This document shows positions 24,334 to 32,925 of a DNA stretch of 45,144 nt, piece after piece (within the stretch, counting starts at the first letter, position 1; each line of letters starts with the position of its first letter). The position numbers and the translations under genes were made by a program. Under the pieces are notes generated by a model. The model saw nothing but the letters and a program-made list of their open reading frames with translations, was not told the origin of the DNA and did not search any database. Origin of the DNA: an uncultured bacterium (GTDB lineage Bacteria; Patescibacteriota; Minisyncoccia; Phycocordibacterales; UBA9973); assembly GCA_903894955.1 (NCBI GenBank), contig CAITSA010000004.1, forward strand, positions 1 to 45,144. Reading direction: 5' to 3'.

Positions 24334-25001
24334 TCAATATTATTCTTATTTTCATTTATTAAAATAGTTGCAATGTGTTGTGCCTCTTGCTCTGTAAATA
24401 TATGCGAAATATGATTGGAATTTTTATTCAATATCCATGTTCTAGAATTTTCTTCATTAAATTTTTCCAGTCCTTTTAGATGTAATTGATTGTAATCTTC
24501 TTGTTCTTTAAATTGCTTTTTAGATTCTGTCCCTGCGGACACACCATCCTTCGCCCACTCAAGAATTAACTCAATAATTTTTTGATCAGAAATATTATTT
24601 TTTTTCAAACACTTAAAAAGATATGGGGCAAAAGTCCAAAACATTTTCGTATCTTGACCCTCACTATTTATTACACAAACAATTTTACTTAATGGTCCTC
24701 CTTTTTTTACTAAAACATCATCTCTGTATTTCAAATAAGCGATAGCAAAATCTCGTTCTGTGTTAGAATGTTTTAACATTCTTAATATATGAAGCCCATC
24801 ACGACTAGTCAATTTGCTTAATTTTTTTGATAAATCATCCGACAAATTACAATCGTGTATAGCTTTTCTCATACCGTCAGGACCATCATAATATGGTTTT
24901 TCAAGGTCAGCAAAAGGTTGTAAAAAATCTTTAATTTCATTATATTGAATTTCTTGTTTTAAACTTTTGTCCTCTCTGTTATTTTTTGATATTTTTTCCA
25001 T
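24330..25001 (-). CDS. Hypothetical protein
   Basis: 223-aa ORF on the coding strand of neighbours; no family recognised. Confidence 0.5.
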   Translation of the reverse strand: MEKISKNNREDKSLKQEIQYNEIKDFLQPFADLEKPYYDGPDGMRKAIHDCNLSDDLSKKLSKLTSRDGLHILRMLKHSNTERDFAIAYLKYRDDVLVKKGGPLSKIVCVINSEGQDTKMFWTFAPYLFKCLKKNNISDQKIIELILEWAKDGVSAGTESKKQFKEQEDYNQLHLKGLEKFNEENSRTWILNKNSNHISHIFTEQEAQHIATILINENKNNID

Positions 25002-25027
25002 AAATATATTAAGGTGATTTTTTATTC

Positions 25028-26770
25028 TTACATTTTTTTAGGAGCTTCTATGCCCAAAAGATACAAGCCATTTTTCATAATAAAAGAAAATGCATAAGTT
25101 AAAGCAATTTTATAAGAAGAAGTTTTATCTTCTTTGTCTACAATCATCGTATTGCCGTAAAAACTATTATAGGCACGTGCAACTTCAATTAAATAATTAG
25201 CAATATAATGTGGTTCATATTCAGAAGTAGACCTCAAGACAACTTCTCCAAATTTATATAATAATTTTTCCACTTCAAAAGTCTCCGATGGAAAAGCATG
25301 CGGGTCCGGCAAAATATTTTCTTTTTGTGCTTTTTCTAGAACAGAATTTGCCCGCGCATAAGAATACTGTAAATACGGTCCGGAATCCCCTTCAAAAGAA
25401 ATAGATTTTTCAAAATCATAAATAATGTCTCCACCGATTCCCTGTTTAAGTATTGAATATTTTATAGCAGACACACCGACGTCTGAAGCAATTTTTTCTT
25501 GCTCTAAGCTGGAAAAATTTCGATCGGTCATTTTTTCTAAAATGCTATCACGAACATCGTTCAAAAGGGTTTCTCCGGCAATTACATTTCCTTTACGAGA
25601 ACCCATTTTGCCAGTGGCAAGGCGCATCATACCATGAGTGATGTGCTTCATTCTATCCCCATATTCAGGATAAATAAGTGAGATAGCTTTCACTACGACC
25701 CGCATATAGTCCATTTGTTCGTTTGCAGTAATCATAATAGATAAATGCATATCCGGATATGTTTTAAATTTTTCTACAGTCAAACCGAGCTCTTTGGTTT
25801 CGTAAGTTGGCAAGCCTTGCGAAGTAATGAAAACCCTAGTATGTAATTTAGGGTCATATTTATCTGCCTTAAATACAATAGCCCCATCAGATTCTTCAAA
25901 AATCTTTTTACCATATTCATGACCTATCTCCTTGCCCAAATTGTCATTTATAATATCTCGCCCAATATCTGTCATTTCACTTTCTAAAAAATAAAGGTCG
26001 AATTTGGTTCCTAGAATTTTATATAAATCTTCGAACGCCTCCATCGTCACCTTAAACCCCCATTCATATATTTCATTTATTTTCTCATCACTTCTTGCGT
26101 AAATCTTTTTATTTATTTCATCAATTTCTTTTTTTGCCTTTTCATCAATTTCATAAGCTTCCGCACCATGTACATAAGCTCGCCCGATATTTGATGCTTG
26201 TAAATTATGTGTTCCTTCTTTACTTTGTAATATCTTGTTTTTCAAAAGTCCATAGATAGCTTTAGCTATATGTAGACCAAGATCTCCTTGATAATTTGCT
26301 CTTTTTGTTTCAGCTCCAGAGAATTCCACTAAACGAGAAATGGATTCCCCAATTGCGTTACTCATCAAATGTCCGATATGAAAAGGCTTGAAAGGATTCG
26401 GGTCAGTATATTCCACCATTATTTTTTTACCTTTAAGTGCGTCGTTTTTCCCAAAGTTTTCAGCTTTATTTAAAATTTCTTCAACACTTCTTGAGAAGAA
26501 TTTGCGAGAAAGATAAAAATTAATAAAACCCGCGCCAGCAATTTCAACCTTTTCTATATTTTTATCTACATTTAGTCTAATTATTTCAGCCACTATTTTT
26601 TCTGCCAATTCTTTTGGATTTCTCTCGACGCTTTTAGCAATAGCTAAGGCAACATTTGTAGAATAATCTCCATTTTTAAAGTCCTCTGGATGCTCAACCA
26701 CAATATCATTAACTTCTATGTCTAGATTTTTTAGAGCATCCTTTATTAAATTTTTTATTTCGTCTTGCAT
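25028..26770 (-). CDS. argS: Arginyl-tRNA synthetase
   Basis: VEYTDPNPFKPFHIGHLMSNAIGESISRL, RANYQGDLGLHIAKA, RMKHITHGMMRLATGKMGSRKGNVI. Confidence 0.97.
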   Translation of the reverse strand: MQDEIKNLIKDALKNLDIEVNDIVVEHPEDFKNGDYSTNVALAIAKSVERNPKELAEKIVAEIIRLNVDKNIEKVEIAGAGFINFYLSRKFFSRSVEEILNKAENFGKNDALKGKKIMVEYTDPNPFKPFHIGHLMSNAIGESISRLVEFSGAETKRANYQGDLGLHIAKAIYGLLKNKILQSKEGTHNLQASNIGRAYVHGAEAYEIDEKAKKEIDEINKKIYARSDEKINEIYEWGFKVTMEAFEDLYKILGTKFDLYFLESEMTDIGRDIINDNLGKEIGHEYGKKIFEESDGAIVFKADKYDPKLHTRVFITSQGLPTYETKELGLTVEKFKTYPDMHLSIMITANEQMDYMRVVVKAISLIYPEYGDRMKHITHGMMRLATGKMGSRKGNVIAGETLLNDVRDSILEKMTDRNFSSLEQEKIASDVGVSAIKYSILKQGIGGDIIYDFEKSISFEGDSGPYLQYSYARANSVLEKAQKENILPDPHAFPSETFEVEKLLYKFGEVVLRSTSEYEPHYIANYLIEVARAYNSFYGNTMIVDKEDKTSSYKIALTYAFSFIMKNGLYLLGIEAPKKM

Positions 26771-26783
26771 GTTAATTTTGTGA

Positions 26784-26871
26784 ATGTTTTGATAAAAATT
26801 TTAAGAAACGTGTGGGTCCCCTGTCCTTATGATTCCGAGGGCGCAGTTTCAGAAATTTTTCATCAAAACAT
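26784..26871. repeat. Long stem-loop element between dut and argS
   Basis: ATGTTTTGATAAAAATTTTAAGAAAC (26784-26809) pairs with GTTTCAGAAATTTTTCATCAAAACAT (26846-26871), GC-rich centre. Confidence 0.8.
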
Positions 26872-26875
26872 GAAC

Positions 26876-27301
26876 CTATTTTTTTCCTGTACTGCCCTCA
26901 CGCCTTTCTCCACGAATAGTCTGAGAAATCTCTGATACTTCTACAATATCACAATGTTCAAATTTTTGAATTACCATTTGAGCTATTTTGTGTTCTTTGG
27001 TTATTAAAACCTCCTTGTTTGAAACATTTAAAAGATTCATAATGATCTCCCCCCTATAACTCGAATCAATTACTCCGCCCATAACCTTTAATCCTAAATT
27101 AAAAGAAATACTTGATTTGTCCCATATCAAGCCGACGTGCCCTTCTGGGATCTCAATGGCCACACCGGTATGCACACGTTCTTGTTTGCCGGGAGGGAAA
27201 ATAACGTCTTCGACACAATAGAAATCCATCCCTGCATCACCAGGATGTCCATGGGTTGGTAATTTTGCATCTTTTCTAAGTTTTTTAACTTTAATTATCA
27301 T
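26876..27301 (-). CDS. dut: dUTP diphosphatase
   Basis: PTHGHPGDAGMDFY, GLIWDKSSISFNLGLKVMGGVIDSSYRGEI, RGERREGSTGKK. Confidence 0.95.
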   Translation of the reverse strand: MIIKVKKLRKDAKLPTHGHPGDAGMDFYCVEDVIFPPGKQERVHTGVAIEIPEGHVGLIWDKSSISFNLGLKVMGGVIDSSYRGEIIMNLLNVSNKEVLITKEHKIAQMVIQKFEHCDIVEVSEISQTIRGERREGSTGKK

Positions 27302-27305
27302 TTTT

Positions 27306-28025
27306 TTATTTTATAACTTTTTTAATCTTTTTATAAATTTCTTGATGAATATTCTCACGATTTTCTAAAATGCCATTTTTTACACATTTAATTTTTGTCC
27401 AACCTTTTTGGGTCTTGGCTAGCCATAAAGCACTCTTCCTTGAATTTTCTAAAAATTTTACATCTTTTTCGTGCACATCTTCTTTTTTGTCTTTCTTTTT
27501 GCCTAAATAATTTCTCTTTTCAACTTTATTTCTTTCGTGAATTAATTTCAAAACGATAGGAATTGGCACACTTAAATAAAATACGGCATCAGGTTTTGGA
27601 ATTTTAAAAATCTCATACTCCATCTCGGCTAGCCATTTTAGAAAACTTTCTCTTTTTTTTGTATTGGCAATCTTCCCACCTTGGTGAATTTGGTTAGCGC
27701 TCGCATATCTATTTGCAATTACAATGTTTCCTATAGAAAGCCATTTCTCAATTTTATTTTTTGATTCAAAACGATCCGCCGCATAAAGAACCGAAGCAAT
27801 TTTAGGATGAACTTTCACAAAATTATAATATTGTTCAGATAAACAATGCCCAATAAATTTACCAAAAAAATTTGAGTAATAATCGGGAAAATCAATGACT
27901 AACACCTTCTTGCCATCTTTTTTCAAATGCTTAACTAAAAGATTAGTCTGAGTAGCTTTCCCGCTCCCATCGGTACCATCTATTACTATCAATTTTCCTC
28001 TCTGTTTCCTTTTAGCCATATACAA
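27306..28025 (-). CDS. tmk: Thymidylate kinase
   Basis: LIVIDGTDGSGKATQTNLLVKHL, DFPDYYSNFFG, ANRYASANQIHQGGKI. Confidence 0.9.
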   Translation of the reverse strand: MYMAKRKQRGKLIVIDGTDGSGKATQTNLLVKHLKKDGKKVLVIDFPDYYSNFFGKFIGHCLSEQYYNFVKVHPKIASVLYAADRFESKNKIEKWLSIGNIVIANRYASANQIHQGGKIANTKKRESFLKWLAEMEYEIFKIPKPDAVFYLSVPIPIVLKLIHERNKVEKRNYLGKKKDKKEDVHEKDVKFLENSRKSALWLAKTQKGWTKIKCVKNGILENRENIHQEIYKKIKKVIK

Positions 28026-28055
28026 AATATAACAGAAAAAGCTTTAAATTGAAAA

Positions 28056-28790
28056 TTATTTTCCTATAGTGTAGCCACCATCGATCAGAAAATCTTGACC
28101 AGTAGCATAGCTTGCTTTGTCGCTTAAGAAAAAGCATATCACTTCAGCAATTTCTTCAGGCTCGGCTATACGACCGAGTAAAACATCAGAATTTTTCTTT
28201 AAAATTTCTGCGTTCCAACTTTTTGCAATATCTGTATTCACTCCTCCCGGAGAAATAGAATTTACACTAATTCCATCTTTGGCATATTCTTTTGCAAGTG
28301 CGGCTGTTAAATTCACAACTGCAGCCTTAGAACAAGAATAAGGCAAGCGAGAAGCAAGCGTACCTTGAGAATGCGCTCTAATTGAAGCGATATTAACTAT
28401 CCGCCCATACTTATACGATTGCATTGATGGAATTATCGCCTGACACATATGGACAGTTCCTAAAACATTTATTGAATAAAAAGAAAGCCAATCTTCATCA
28501 GTTGTTTCTAAAAAAGGTTGCCCTTTTGCTACACCCGCCACATTAGCTAGACAATGAATTTGTATTTTCTTTTCTAAAAGTTTATTAACTTCACGAAATA
28601 CTGCTTCTTTGTCTTGAATATCACAAATTATTTTTTCAACATTAAGTTCTTTAGCAATAGCTTCAAGCTCTGGGGACAATACTCTGTCATGAACAATAAC
28701 ATTCGCACCGTAAGATTTTGCCAATCTCGCTGTCGCTGCACCGATTCCCTTAGAAGAACCGGTTATTAGAATATTTTTACCTTTTAACAT
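28056..28790 (-). CDS. Short-chain dehydrogenase/reductase
   Basis: LITGSSKGIGAATARLA, NVAGVA, YSCSKAAVVNLTAALAKEYA. Confidence 0.92.
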   Translation of the reverse strand: MLKGKNILITGSSKGIGAATARLAKSYGANVIVHDRVLSPELEAIAKELNVEKIICDIQDKEAVFREVNKLLEKKIQIHCLANVAGVAKGQPFLETTDEDWLSFYSINVLGTVHMCQAIIPSMQSYKYGRIVNIASIRAHSQGTLASRLPYSCSKAAVVNLTAALAKEYAKDGISVNSISPGGVNTDIAKSWNAEILKKNSDVLLGRIAEPEEIAEVICFFLSDKASYATGQDFLIDGGYTIGK

Positions 28791-28795
28791 AAATG

Positions 28796-29986
28796 TTATT
28801 TCTTTCCCCTAAGAGCTTTATCCATTTTTCTGGCAATCAAAATCATATCTTTCTCCTTTTTACCTCTAGTAGTTTCAGCCGGAGTACCGATGCGAATACC
28901 AGAAGGATCAAATGGTGAACGAGTTTCACCTGGAATAGTATTTTTATTACAAATAATTCCAGCTTTTTCAAGCTTGACTTCGGCTTCTTTGCCGACGATT
29001 CCTTTTCCATTCATCCAAGTATCAACTAAAATAAGATGTGAATCTGTCCCCCCAGAAACCACTCTCCAGCCTAAACGAGACAGCTCGTCAGTCAATACTT
29101 TGGCATTCTTGATAATCTGTTTTGCGTATTTTTTAAATGCTGGTGAATCATCTTCCTTGAGGGCAACAGCAATTCCAGCAATCTGCCCCATGTGTGGACC
29201 TCCTTGGATTCCTGGGAAAATAGCTTTATCAATCAAAGTTGAAATATCTTTATCTCCTAATTTTTTATCTTTTCTGGAAAAAATCATCGCGCCTCTTGGA
29301 CCACGGAGAGTTTTATGGGTAGTAGTTGTAACGATATCTGCATATAGAAAAGGTGTTGGATAAGCTTCGCCTGCTACCAATCCAGCAAAGTGAGACATGT
29401 CTACCATTAAATAAGCTCCACAAGCGTCAGCCACTTCGCGACACTTTTTGAAATCAACGATTCTAGGATATGCCGTAAAGCCAACAATAATGAGCTGTGG
29501 TTTTTCTCTAATGGCATCTTCTTTCATTTTTTTATAATCAATAAGTTCAGTTTTTGTATTCATCCCAATAGGTATTTGCTCCCATATCTTACCGGTAATG
29601 GAAACTTTCTGGCCATGGGTCAAGTGCCCACCAGAAGAAAGAGGCAATCCCATAACCTTGCCACCCTTTGGTACAAGTGCGAGATAAACAGCTAAATTTG
29701 CTGGTGATCCAGAAAGTGGTTGAACGTTTACATGCCATAAATCTTTTTTTAATTTAAAAAGTTTTAAAGCTCGATCTTGGCAAAGAGTCTCCAGCTCATC
29801 TATATATCTCTGCCCACCATAGTATCGAGCATGTGGATACCCTTCAGCATATTTATTATCGAGAATAGAACCAAGGGCTGTTAAAACATCTTTGGAAACA
29901 TAATTCTCTGAAGGAATAAGATTAATGACACTTTTTTGTCTCTTTGTTTCATTTTTAATAATACTCTCAATTTTTTTGTCTTTCAT
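28796..29986 (-). CDS. glyA: Serine hydroxymethyltransferase
   Basis: LIPSENYVS, NKYAEGYPHARYYGGQRYID, VVTTTTHKTLRGPRGAMIF. Confidence 0.97.
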   Translation of the reverse strand: MKDKKIESIIKNETKRQKSVINLIPSENYVSKDVLTALGSILDNKYAEGYPHARYYGGQRYIDELETLCQDRALKLFKLKKDLWHVNVQPLSGSPANLAVYLALVPKGGKVMGLPLSSGGHLTHGQKVSITGKIWEQIPIGMNTKTELIDYKKMKEDAIREKPQLIIVGFTAYPRIVDFKKCREVADACGAYLMVDMSHFAGLVAGEAYPTPFLYADIVTTTTHKTLRGPRGAMIFSRKDKKLGDKDISTLIDKAIFPGIQGGPHMGQIAGIAVALKEDDSPAFKKYAKQIIKNAKVLTDELSRLGWRVVSGGTDSHLILVDTWMNGKGIVGKEAEVKLEKAGIICNKNTIPGETRSPFDPSGIRIGTPAETTRGKKEKDMILIARKMDKALRGKK

Positions 29987-30014
29987 AAAATGAGTATATC
30001 ATATTTGCTTTTGT

Positions 30015-30896
30015 CTACCTGTGGAAAGAAAAATTGACATTCTGTCCGTCAGATTTCATAACTATACTACCTAGCAAATCAGTGCGAAAAATCTTTGCGC
30101 CAAATTGAGCTAAGGTATCTAGAGTTTCTTGATGTGGATGGCCATATTTATTGTCTTTACCAACTGAAATAAGTGCATAGGAGGGCATGACTGCTTTTAC
30201 GAAACTTGTAGATGAAGAAGTGCGTGAACCATGATGTCCAACTTTTAAAATAGTGCTTGCAAGCTGTGATGGATAATTTTCTTCAAGAATTATTTTTTCT
30301 GTTTTCGCTGTCGCATCGCCGGTCAACATTATTGATGTCTGGCCATAAGAGAGTCTCGCCACGACTCCTCCATCATTCGTCGCCCAAGCAGAGACATCTC
30401 GATCTGGAAACAAAATATTAATGATTACTCCTCCCCCAAGGTCCAACTTCATTCCTCTTTTTACTAAAATATCCGGAATATTTTGTTTTTGCATTTCCTC
30501 TCTAAGATTCTGATAAGTTTTAGAGTCGGTCAAAGTACCTGATTCGAAAACACGGCCTACTTTATAATTTTTTAAAATATCTAGAAATCCACCGATGTGA
30601 TCTGCGTCAGGATTAGTAATAACTAAAGCATCAATACTTTTATCAAAAGGAGACATTGCTCGCGCTAATGGACCTAAAACACTGCGAGGTGGTCCACCGT
30701 CAAACATAATTTGGGTTCCAGTTGGTGATTCTATAAAAAGACTATCGCCCTGACCAACATCTAACATTGCAAAAGTAAATTCTCGATGAGAATTTTGCCA
30801 ATCTGTATAAAAAAGAAAGGCATTAAAAAATACTAAGACAAAAACGAGAATAAACAATCTGTATTTTTTAGTGGATATGTTATGTTGTTCAAGCAT
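30015..30896 (-). CDS. ComEC/Rec2-like metallo-beta-lactamase-fold protein
   Basis: FAMLDVGQGDSLFIESPTGTQIMFDGGP, ITNPDADHIGGF, VGHHGSRTSSS. Confidence 0.93.
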   Translation of the reverse strand: MLEQHNISTKKYRLFILVFVLVFFNAFLFYTDWQNSHREFTFAMLDVGQGDSLFIESPTGTQIMFDGGPPRSVLGPLARAMSPFDKSIDALVITNPDADHIGGFLDILKNYKVGRVFESGTLTDSKTYQNLREEMQKQNIPDILVKRGMKLDLGGGVIINILFPDRDVSAWATNDGGVVARLSYGQTSIMLTGDATAKTEKIILEENYPSQLASTILKVGHHGSRTSSSTSFVKAVMPSYALISVGKDNKYGHPHQETLDTLAQFGAKIFRTDLLGSIVMKSDGQNVNFSFHR

Positions 30897-30926
30897 ATTA
30901 TTTTAATAATAACATGTGGGAAAAAA

Positions 30927-32429
30927 TTAGGAAAAAAAGTTTTTTAGATTTCTGCCAAAAAGTTTATAAATAAAATAAATGTAAATTAAAATTGTTAAAA
31001 TAAGTGGAAAATCTGGAAAAGTAAACGCGGCGAATGGAAGCTTGGAGAAAAAATTTATTACCCCAAGCTCGTAATGTAAAAATAGATATGATAAGTAACC
31101 AAAGGGCACAGCTAATATGTAATAAATAAGCCCGAGAAAACCAGTTATAAATCCGAGCATCATGGTAAAAGGGATAAATGGCAGAATTAAAACATTGGCT
31201 GGCAATGCCACCAGCGAAAAATTACCCATTTTATAAAGGATAAATGGAAAAACAAAAATGTACGCCGCGCAAGTAACTGATATTATATCTCGAAGTTCAA
31301 AATGTTTTGGCACCCATGAAAAATATTTTTCAATTCTAGGGGCAAGAAATATCACCGCAAAGGTAGCAAGAAAAGAAAGCTGAAAAGAAACATCATACAC
31401 CAGTAAAAATGGATTTAGGATTATCATAGCTACGCCAGCCAACAACAATGCTCGTCCGAGATCGTAATTTCTCCCTGTCATTCGAGCGATAAGAGCTAGA
31501 GTCGCCATTATACCTGCACGAATAGCAGTAGAACTTCCGCCAGTCATGATAATAAATAAGATAATGGCAAAAATACCCATTCCAATACCAAAGTTTTTAG
31601 GCACATAGGGTACTTTCTCAAAGAATTTCATCACCCACTGCGCCACTATCGTCACATTGTATCCAGAAAGTGCAATAATATGTATCGTGCCGGTATTAAT
31701 AAAACTTTGCCTAAGATCTTGACTAAAAGAAGCTTTTTCTCCTAAAATCAAACCTCCCATAAACAAACTCTCTGTGCCTGTAATAGCAAAATTCATTTTT
31801 TCTAAAAATTTTTCTTTAACAAAAAATAACGTACTTTGAATTGCATTCCCATTCCCACGTGAAACAATTTCAATTTTTGGATAACTCATTACGTATAAAA
31901 TTCCATCTTTGCGTAAATAATTTACATAATCAAAAACTTTCCCTTGATCGGTTATAAAATTCTCTGGCTTTTTTAAAGTTCCAATAAAATTTATCTCATC
32001 ACCGTACTTATAGTCTGTTTCTAGTCCAGTTGATAATAAAATTTGTGTTTCTGTTTTTTCAAGGACGGTCCTTGGGGAAACTTCTTTAAGGACCGTCCTT
32101 ATTATTAATTGCTGATTATTTTCCTTAATACTCGGTTCGTCTACAATCTCTCCAGACAAAATAACTTTCTGCGCAACTTGATTTTCTAATACAGTAGGAT
32201 TAGGCACATCCACCATATTAAATCTGAAAATTCCAAAACAAAACGTAAGAATGAAAATAGAAAATAAAATCCCAAAATTGTTTTTTGAAATTAGTGTAAA
32301 AAACAAAAACAAAGCAAAAGAAATTATCCCAAGTAAAATTACTAAATATAAATCTACAAAAATAAAAGAGCGCAAAAGCACTCCAAGTAAAAAACCAAAA
32401 CAAATTATATAAAAAACTCTATCTCGCAT
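30927..32429 (-). CDS. comEC: ComEC/Rec2 competence channel (without the metallo-beta-lactamase domain)
   Basis: FINTGTIHIIALSGYNVTIVAQWV, GGSSTAIRAGIMATLALIARMTGR, multiple TM segments. Confidence 0.93.
   Translation of the reverse strand: MRDRVFYIICFGFLLGVLLRSFIFVDLYLVILLGIISFALFLFFTLISKNNFGILFSIFILTFCFGIFRFNMVDVPNPTVLENQVAQKVILSGEIVDEPSIKENNQQLIIRTVLKEVSPRTVLEKTETQILLSTGLETDYKYGDEINFIGTLKKPENFITDQGKVFDYVNYLRKDGILYVMSYPKIEIVSRGNGNAIQSTLFFVKEKFLEKMNFAITGTESLFMGGLILGEKASFSQDLRQSFINTGTIHIIALSGYNVTIVAQWVMKFFEKVPYVPKNFGIGMGIFAIILFIIMTGGSSTAIRAGIMATLALIARMTGRNYDLGRALLLAGVAMIILNPFLLVYDVSFQLSFLATFAVIFLAPRIEKYFSWVPKHFELRDIISVTCAAYIFVFPFILYKMGNFSLVALPANVLILPFIPFTMMLGFITGFLGLIYYILAVPFGYLSYLFLHYELGVINFFSKLPFAAFTFPDFPLILTILIYIYFIYKLFGRNLKNFFS
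32058..32100. repeat. Paired palindromic repeat in frame in comEC
   Basis: AAGGACGGTCCTT (32061-32073) and AAGGACCGTCCTT (32088-32100). Confidence 0.75.
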
Positions 32430-32447
32430 TTAAAATTATTTAGAATC

Positions 32448-32921
32448 TTATTTTTTTAATACCACCGGCTCGCCATCTGCAAAGCTAGTGGCAATAACGT
32501 CCGCTCTTTCGTTGTATTTATCTCCATTATGTCCTTTGACATAAGTCCATTTTATTTTTTGATCTTGGGTAAGTTTATAAAGTTCTTCCCAAAGTTCTTT
32601 ATTTAAAACTGGTTTTTTGGCAGCATTTCGCCAATTATTTTTCTGCCAATTAAAAATCCATTCAGTAATTCCTAAAATCACATACTTCGAATCAGAAACA
32701 ATCTCAATGTCAAAGACCGTCTTTGACATTTTATGTTTTAAATATTTAAGGGCTTCTACCGGCGCGGTCAGTTCCATTTGATTGTTCGTCGCATGATCTA
32801 CCCCACCACCAATTTCAACTATATCTTTTCCAAAAATAAAAACAGCGCCCCAACCCGCACGCCCCGGATTCCCTTTTGCCGCTCCATCGGTATAAATTTT
32901 TACACTATTTTTTTCTTGCAT
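32448..32921 (-). CDS. rnhA: Ribonuclease HI
   Basis: KIYTDGAAKGNPGRAGWGAVFIF, NNQMELTAPVEALKYL, VSDSKYVILGITEWIFNWQKNNW, YVKGHNGDKYNERAD. Confidence 0.96.
   Translation of the reverse strand: MQEKNSVKIYTDGAAKGNPGRAGWGAVFIFGKDIVEIGGGVDHATNNQMELTAPVEALKYLKHKMSKTVFDIEIVSDSKYVILGITEWIFNWQKNNWRNAAKKPVLNKELWEELYKLTQDQKIKWTYVKGHNGDKYNERADVIATSFADGEPVVLKK
32706..32730. repeat. Near-perfect 12-bp-arm palindrome in rnhA
   Basis: AATGTCAAAGAC-C-GTCTTTGACATT. Confidence 0.75.
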
Positions 32922-32925
32922 TTTT

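Noticed and set aside
26784-26871. dut-argS stem-loop as a simple intrinsic terminator
   Set aside because: Outer arms are long and AT-rich with a complex GC core, and there is no clean T-run after a GC stem; kept instead as an unexplained structured element.
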